Under the pieces are notes generated by a model, which did no database searches, was not told the origin of the DNA, and worked only from the letters and a program-made list of their open reading frames with translations. From Camellia lanceoleosa (lineage: Eukaryota; Streptophyta; Magnoliopsida; Ericales; Theaceae), in NCBI GenBank assembly GCA_025200525.1, contig CM045758.1, positions 63,982,598 through 64,046,597 of the forward strand: a stretch of 64,000 bases of DNA. Reading direction: 5' to 3'. A program made the position numbers and the translations under genes. Below, piece after piece: positions 57,986 to 64,000 of the stretch (its first letter is position 1; the number at the start of each line of letters is the position of its first letter).

Positions 57986-59471
57986 TTAAAGAAGAAAGGA
58001 TGAAAATCTATCACCAAACCTTTGACATTCTGATTCCTAGGTTTGAGAAGCTAACATCACACATCTATTAAGAGAGAGCAACAGATTCATTGACGCCTTG
58101 TTAACTCTATCTTCGATGATAGACATCCCTTTGGAAATCCAGATGCGTCCGATCATTATTGAACAGAGGTCTTGGCTCGCCTATGAGTTAATCGCCACAA
58201 TAGATGAAGTACAAGATCAAAACCCCTGGTACTATGATGCTTGGAACTTGTTAGAAAAGGAGGTTTATCCACTAGGGGCAAATGCCAAAGATAAAAGAGC
58301 AATACGGCGAATAGTTGCTCAGTTTATCATCTGTGGAGGTAAATTGTATAAACAGGGCCATCTGGGAATGCATAAACTGTGTGTTGATGAAGAAGAGTCG
58401 AAGCGCTTAATGGAGGCCATCCACGTTGGAGAGTGTGGATTGCACATGAGCGGAGTGATGCTAGCTCGGAAGATTCTCAGACAGGGTTACTACTGGTCAA
58501 CCATGGAGGGGGATTGTATTGGTTTTGTTCGGCGATGCCACAAATGGCAGATCCATGCAAATCGCATGAACATCCCGCTATCGAAGCTGTACAACATGAC
58601 TTCACCGTGGCCATTTTCAGTCTGGGGAATTGATGTTATTGGGACAGTTACTTTGAAAGGGTTAAATGGGCATGAGTATATCCTGGTGGCGATAGACTGC
58701 TTTACAAAGTGGGTCAAGGCCCAATCCTACGCAGTACTGAAAGCATCGCACGTAGCCAAGTTCATTAGGAATAATATCATCTGTCGTTATGGAGTCCCGA
58801 ATAAGATCATCTCGGATAATGGTTCCCACTTCAAGAAGGAAGTGATCGACTTGTTGGAGAAATACCACGTGGCTTTTCATAAGTCATCCACATATCGGCC
58901 GCAAACCAACGGAGCTGTTAAGGCCACCAATAAGAATATCAAGCACATTCTACAGAAGATGGTGGAAACCTACATGGACTGGCCGGACAAACTGCCATTT
59001 GCTCTTTGGGGCTACAGAACGTCAATTTGAACATCTACTGGGGCAACTCCGTATTCTCTGGTTTATGGGATGGAGGTTGTTCTGCCAATTGAAGTTGAAG
59101 TTCTGTCGCTGCGGGTTATGGCTGAGTGCTAGATAGCGGAAGCAGATTGGCAGCGAAGCAAGTTTGAAGCACTTATGCTGTTCGACGAGAGCAGGTTGAA
59201 AGCACTATACCACGTCCAAGGTTATCAATGAAGGATTGCCAGGGCTTTCAAGAAGAAGTTTAAGTCTAGGAATCTGAAATAAGGGGATTTGGTGCTCAAA
59301 GACAACCGAGCTCCCATCCATGACCCTAGGGGCAAGTTCAGACCTAATTGGACTGGTCCTTACATCATCAAATCTATTTGGTCGAGTGGAGCTGTCATTC
59401 TTATGGATTTAGATGGCCTTGAATTCTCTCAACCGATCAACATGGACAAGTTGAAGACATATTACCCTTAA
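57986..59471 (+). pseudogene. aRNH end and integrase of element A
   Basis: After a short stop-interrupted aRNH tail, integrase starts near 58098. The zinc-binding region has the two histidines (HVGECGLH) and one cysteine pair position, but CHKC has become CHKW. The catalytic core has WGIDVIG (first Asp), SDNGSHF (second Asp) and TYRPQTNGAVKATNK, where the catalytic Glu before ATNK is Lys (codon AAG 58920-58922). Stops at 59028-59030 (TGA), near 59130 (TAG), 59229 (TGA) and 59280 (TAA) break the C-terminal half. The final block is RGKFRPNWTGPYIIKSIW ... INMDKLKTYYP, ending at 59471. The enzyme cannot be active. Confidence 0.9.
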
Positions 59472-60365
59472 GAGGCTCGCTAGGCCAAAAACCCGAAAGG
59501 TCGACCTTGGCAAAAGTTAGAGTGCAAAAGGAGAGTGTTAATACCTAAGTCAACCCGAACCGAACTACGTAAGGCTTGATTCCCATCTTTGGGATACGTA
59601 GGCAACTTCATTCTGAAGTCCAGCCATAGACACTTCCAAATTAACTATGTCCATGTGATTATTTTGGTCATCTTTGTCTTTTCTGCATTCAAGAGTTCGG
59701 TTGTGATCTTTGCTATCAAAGCTGTTTACAATATAGTGCAATGCTCTTCAGACAAGGGGCAACTTTCCAGTTATTGGATTCGGGTTTGTGCGTCTTAGCG
59801 ATAGATCTCGGGTGTGTTTAGTTGTGATCCTTATCGAAAATGGTTTTGAAAAGTTTTAATAAAAGTTGATTTTGTTCAAATTAATGTTTTTACAACTTAG
59901 ACCATTTTGGACCAAAAGGAAAATTTTCAGTACCCACAACCTTCAATTTCATTGATTTCAATACAGAGTTCTCCGACTCTTGATACAAATTGAAGTTGCT
60001 TTTTATTACATTCAAAACAAAACTTGAAAGTACAGATTAAAGCAATAACTTGGGACATAATTGAGTCAGGTGTTCCTGCGTCCCCTCCCAGAGCTTGTGG
60101 AAGCTTCAAACGCCAAAGTAGGCCCGGTTTGGGCCTCATCTTCAAGCCAAGCTATGCATTCACTAGAAAGGGTGCAACTGAAATTGGGAGCGGGGGCCAG
60201 AAGTTCTCTTGTCCTCCATGCAGTGGAATACCGAGCTAGCTATGAGCCTCGGATTGGAAATGAAGATGGGTACTCTACCCCATCTTCTGGGCAAGTCTGG
60301 TCATGTTCGAACTGACGCCAGAATCGGAAAGAAAAGTAGAAAACACAGTGTGTGAAGCCAATCAA
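59472..60365 (+). other. Post-integrase region of element A with hairpin and polypurine-like tract
   Basis: 59472-59530 matches the gaggctcg ... ggcaaaagttagag block of B, C and D. The conserved hairpin is at 59565-59601 with a 6-bp stem, CTACGT/ACGTAG. A polypurine-like word, acaaggggcaac, at about 59753-59764 resembles the tract agaggggcaac of the other elements, but no LTR follows. No sense gene is present. The region leads into the antisense genes. Confidence 0.7.
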
Positions 60366-61352
60366 CTAAATGCCAGGTTGTCGAGACATGTTATAGCCCA
60401 TCTCAGGCAGATCAAACCATAGGCAACACCAAGCAATGTCAATAGTGGACTTGTTGCACATCCATTGACACCACCATCCCTCGTTCAGGAAATCAACTAG
60501 CCGTGGGCGAAAGAAATAGCTGCGCGCTGAATATGCTAGGCAAGAGTCCACTACTTTCAACCGGTCCATGAGCCATACCTGGGGAGGGTTGAAAAATAAG
60601 AGAGATTAAAGAATAGAGAGGTGTACTTGGAGAGAAAAAGTGAGAAAGGGGTTTTGAGAAAAAAACAGAGCCTGAGGGCCGAGTGATGTGAGAAACACAT
60701 GTGAGAAGGGTGGGAAACATTACCTGCAAGAATAGTGGACTTCCTACAAACCTCGTCATCTCTCGGCGATGGAAAGCATCCAAACCCATTAAAGTTTCAG
60801 CTAGTGTCAAGCCAATGCAGCTCTTGCCCTCTTTCAAGCCTTGGGCAACTTCTATCAAGCGAAAGCCAGACCCTCTGAAGCCAGGGGCAAGAAGAAAATG
60901 AACCAACATACACAAGCAAAGGGCATGTTGCCGAAAACCTTGCCAAAGATGATCGCCACGGTTGCTGGCGTAAGAAAATCGGTGAATGAGAGTGGGAATG
61001 TCAAGTTCTCCATTATGAACTAAAGATCGAGCATCATGTAAAGTGAGCCCACACATCCGTCCTAAAGCTTGGATGTGGCCAAAACGGGACTGGGGCAAGA
61101 TTTTCTCGTCACGCCGGGATTCCATCAAAGCTTGGAATTCTTCGATTGTAGGGCATATCTCTTGTCCACCAAAGCTGAAAACATGAGTAATCAGATTCCA
61201 ACATCTAGCTGTAGCATAGAGGAATGGAAAACACAGTGGAGTACGACTCAGCAGGAAAGTGTATTTATCCCGAAACCTCAGAAATTTAACTTTTCCAAGC
61301 CATCTAAATTCGCAATCCAAGTCGAGAGTTTCTCGGCAAAGAACGGCTCCAT
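60366..61352 (-). pseudogene. Antisense extra gene Y of element A (DUF7745-like), one intron
   Basis: Exon 1 has WNLITHVFSFGGQEICPTIEEF, matching the W(D/N)..Y.CFTFG..DL.PTIEEY signature of plant DUF7745 proteins found in transposons. Further segments are ALGRMCGLTLHDARSL, LIHRF, LLAPGFRGSG, and CIGLTLAETLMGLDAFHRRE. Its donor is at 60723-60722 (CAG|GTAATG) and the acceptor at 60580-60579 (CCCCAG|GTATGG). The 145-nt intron is phase 0, and exon 2 (60578-60366) continues in frame with VWLMDRLK to the stop. The likely ATG at 61352-61350 is one frame off the main exon, so a frameshift lies near 61300. Antisense extra genes 3' of integrase are known from Tat elements; their function is not established. 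Confidence 0.7.
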
Positions 61353-62099
61353 TTAAAGCAAAAACAGAGCTAAAATGAAGAAACCACGAAGCTGGAGCTT
61401 TTGTAGAAGATAAGGTGCTGCGTGGAAAACAAGTGGCAACAATCTGGAGGTTCCTTACACTGGTAGCCGACCGGCCATTGTTGGTGGCCGATCGGCCACT
61501 TTTGTAGCCAACCAGCTAGTACTAGTGGCCGACAACCACTTTTGATTGCCGGTTGCATCTTTTTAGGGCCAGTTGCCTTATGTTTTGCCTTCTGGTCCTT
61601 CCATGTATTGAAAATGCCAAGAACCCGTGTTCTGTTCCACTTTTGGTGCATCTCTTCGGTCTCTCTTTAAGAATTTTGTCAAATTGCTTATCGGGTTGTC
61701 GTTTTACTTATCAAGTTGTCGTTTCGCTTATCGAGTTGTTGTTTTGTTTATCAAGTTGTATTTGTTTTGACTATTGAATCATTGTTTTGATATATGAGTT
61801 GTTTTACTCTATTTGTTTTGTGTTGGTTGGTTCACTACCTGATTAAGCAGTTGCCAATACGATTTTCAATTTCCATCAATCTCGTTTTTGTTTAAAATGG
61901 TGCGATGCGATGAATGCTCAAAATATAAAATGCAACACTTTTTAGACAAAAAGCTGTTTTCATTCCAATCATGGTTTCTTTTTACAGAGAGTACAAGTTT
62001 TAAAGAAAATAAAACTGCCTAAGGCTGTATAATGTGCTAAAACAACTAGTAAAAAGAAAAGAAGCAAAGCAAAAAGCATCTAAATCGGAGCCAGCCATC
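61353..62099 (-). other. Spacer upstream of antisense gene Y with GC-rich palindromic island
   Basis: No ORF of note is present. 61473-61560 holds repeats of tggccgatcggccac and tagccgaccggcca, the same palindromic family as in the LTR of A (about 6005-6135 and 8009-8108). Its place just upstream of gene Y, in its transcription direction, suggests a promoter region. 61690-61780 is a short array of gcttatc(g/a)(g/a)gttgt words. Confidence 0.55.
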
Positions 62100-63999
62100 T
62101 CAGGATTGAGAGGCCCTCTTCATCCTCTTCTTGGGCATGGACTCGGAGCTGTCGCCATCAACGCCACTATCTGAATCTGAGCCGGAGCCCTCCTCAGCAT
62201 CTCCGCTCCCCTCCTCGGTGCGACCCTTAGCATCGCCACCGCCCTCAGAACTCGAGCGAGTGCCGTTGCCTCCACCCTCTGATGACTCTAACTGCGGGCT
62301 CACTAGCTCCTCATCCTCATCTATCTCATCATCATCAGGGATAGGCTCTGGTGGACTGGTCTCGTCATGAGTACGCCTAGCTCTGCCTTAGCTATGCGTC
62401 AGAGTCCCTTATCTCTCTCTCCTTGCTGTTGAGGGAGGCACTGAAGGTCCTGCTACAGCTCCCGTTGGGGTGCCCGATGGGGCTAGCATCTGAAAAGGGA
62501 CCTGAAAAGAACAATTTGTCAAATGCATCAGTTATGGTATGCAAAGATGAGTATAGTGTTGAATGCAGTGTATGGGAGCAGTGTATCAATGCAATGTTGT
62601 CAATATAATGTATTCAGATCAGTATGGGGTAGATTGCAGTTGAAATGCTAATGTATCAGTAGAAAATTTCATGGCATGAAGTGCAAACTGAAGGAAACTT
62701 ACCGGAATCCTGTAAAGGCTGAGTAGGTTCAGGCTCGTCTGAACCATCCCCATCAGAGAGGCTACCAGCTCGAGAGCCTATCTGGTGTACTCTATGGATG
62801 CCTGAAAATGTGTTGAGATGATCAGTGATCTACAAAGCATAATTGAAATGAATTGAATATGCAAATGTAAAGTGTGGTACATACCAGAGTCAGGCCTCGA
62901 ACTCTGATAAGCTCGTGATCAACTGCTGCGGGCTCAATGGGAATCTGATAAGTCTCCCCTCTGGATCCCTAGCTGGTCAGTGTAGTGGGCAGCTCTGGCC
63001 ACCCCGCCCCATGCCTCGCCTGGAGGCCTCTTCTATCATGAGCTCAGGATGCCCCGGATCCTCCCACTGTCTCCCCTGCCACTAGAACTCTGGCTCTCTC
63101 ACCTCCACGGGCCCCAGTCAGAGGTGGCATGAGGTATGTTTGAATGAAGGCAGTATAATCGCCATCAAGCATTAAGAAGTCGGCGTCCCAACCTCTGGTG
63201 AAGTCGATCATCTCCTGCATGGTGTACCTTTCTATGACACTCATGTATGTGGGAGGCGGCATCAGAACTACCGACTCAGGCAAGCCAAGGCTCTGTCATA
63301 GGAATCGCTCCCCTAAGAACCATGCTCAACAAACTGGGCCCTCGAGTAAGATCCGAAATCGGGAAGCCTCTCGAGCATTGGCAAACTGATCTCTGACCTC
63401 AACAAGCATTACTACCCACGGCTGCCAGGTGATCTGCAACTAGTGAATATACAGACTGTTAGTTGCTATTGTATATGCAATATGAAGTAAAGCTAAAATG
63501 ACTGAAAGTGTTGAGTTACCTCTGCTGTGGTCACGGTGTCGAAGAATCAGCGAAAGAAAGAGAATGACTCTCAGGGCCTCCGCTAGCATCTCCCGTCATA
63601 TTTGTGTGAGTATGGAACCATGGGTGGTATCTTTACCTTTGGCTTTGGGGCGAGCCTCAAGAAATAGGCATACACCCATAGCTGCAGAAAGTGGAAAGAT
63701 AACAGCGAGTATATATCAGATGTGTGCAAAAAGCATAAAGTGTGTGCAGTGAACAGATAATGAAAAAGAGAAAGTAGATTGTGTGTAGTACAGTGTACAG
63801 TGTGTGCGGTGTACAGATAATGTAAAGGAAAAAGTAGATTGTGTGCAGTACAGTGTACAGTGTGTGTAGTATACAGGAAATGCAAAGTAGTAATGTAAAA
63901 CAGAAGGGTACGGTGTACCTCCCAAGCTCTCCAGTAGCCTCCTAGCAGATGCCCACTCCGGCAAGAAGTGGAGCTCATGTATCCATATAGTGTGGCCAA
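62100..63999 (-). pseudogene. Antisense extra gene X of element A, multi-exon (plant-mobile-domain-like), cut by window edge
   Basis: Exons inferred from AG and GT signals are: 63999-63919, 63681-63520, 63433-62885, 62801-62703 and 62489-62100, with donors such as CCG|GTAAGT at 62702. The central exon encodes ITWQPWVVM, LLEGPVC.AWFLGERFL, MPPPTYMSVIERYTMQEM, GWDADFLMLDGDYTAFIQ and TYLMPPLTGARGGE, a pattern I associate with plant transposon proteins of the plant-mobile-domain type. The last exon is acidic and Ser/Gly-rich, ending MPKKRMKRASQS. Stops in the second and third exons indicate a dead copy. The 5' end lies beyond the window, and the assignment to a family is tentative. Confidence 0.5.
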
Positions 64000-64000
64000 G

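Larger units (their letters stand above)
5808..63999 (+). mobile_element. Element A: Ty3/gypsy Tat-group retrotransposon, interrupted by element B
   Basis: It has a 5' LTR (5808-9592), primer site, gag, protease, RT, RNase H and the first half of an aRNH, up to 16472. The rest of aRNH, integrase and a long 3' region follow from 57981. The presence of both the retroviral-type RNase H and a second aRNH before integrase is the hallmark of the Tat group (Ogre, Retand, Grande and relatives). Antisense genes near the 3' end are also described for this group. The 3' LTR lies beyond the window. Many stop codons show it is an old, dead copy. Confidence 0.9.

Noticed and set aside
59753..59764. True 3' polypurine tract and end of element A
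   Set aside because: No TGTAG-type LTR follows, and antisense genes typical of the element lie beyond; it is at best a second or ancestral tract.
62131..62370. Plus-strand Ser/Pro-rich ORF
   Set aside because: It is the opposite strand of the acidic Ser/Gly-rich last exon of antisense gene X, which has splice signals.

Overview
This window is nuclear DNA of a flowering plant, most likely from a large, retrotransposon-rich genome. It holds plant-type LTR retrotransposons with plant splice signals, arrays of AT-rich and hairpin-forming minisatellites, and captured fragments of two plant-specific nuclear genes (an AHL gene and the Pol V subunit gene NRPE1). I see no intact cellular gene, no rRNA and no functional tRNA gene. 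The species cannot be named from the sequence.

Layout. (1) 1-1836: the 5' end of a minus-strand LTR retrotransposon (Z) with an initiator-Met-tRNA primer site. (2) 1837-5807: older repeat sequence with a broken, intron-containing 'putative gypsy-type transposon' gene. (3) 5808 to beyond 63999: element A, a plus-strand Ty3/gypsy element of the Tat group with a 3.8-kb LTR, gag, protease, reverse transcriptase, RNase H, a second archaeal-type RNase H (aRNH), integrase and antisense extra genes near its 3' end. All its genes are broken. (4) Element B (16473-57980, minus strand) is a second Tat-group element inserted inside the aRNH of A, with target duplication taagg/caagg. (5) Inside B sit two further plus-strand relatives: C (20488-35050, duplication cacgc) and D (37842-48858, duplication cacac). 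The nesting is therefore A containing B, and B containing C and D.

B, C and D are deletion derivatives. B keeps only gag, C keeps only a pre-RT scrap, and D has lost gag and pol entirely. In all three, a short piece of aRNH-coding sequence has been amplified into a minisatellite, fused to the last ~45 codons of integrase and followed by a modular 3' region. That region holds GGTTC-type, GTCAGTGTAT-type and TATATG-type arrays, an antisense ORF, tRNA-like units, a GGTCTAGGAGACC array and CGCTACGCGAAG-type arrays, then the polypurine tract and LTR. A 37-nt hairpin element (CTACG...CGTAG) occurs once after integrase and again before the polypurine tract. The first ~39 bp of the LTR also has an inverted partner just upstream of the tract.

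The two most striking points are the gene fragments carried in the LTRs. Both LTRs of C carry a fragment of the largest subunit of RNA polymerase V (NRPE1), part of the silencing machinery that acts on such elements. Both LTRs of D carry the PPC/DUF296 domain of an AHL protein in circularly permuted order, with an 8-bp overlap at the ends. That is the structure expected if a circular template, for example a back-spliced RNA, had been reverse-transcribed.
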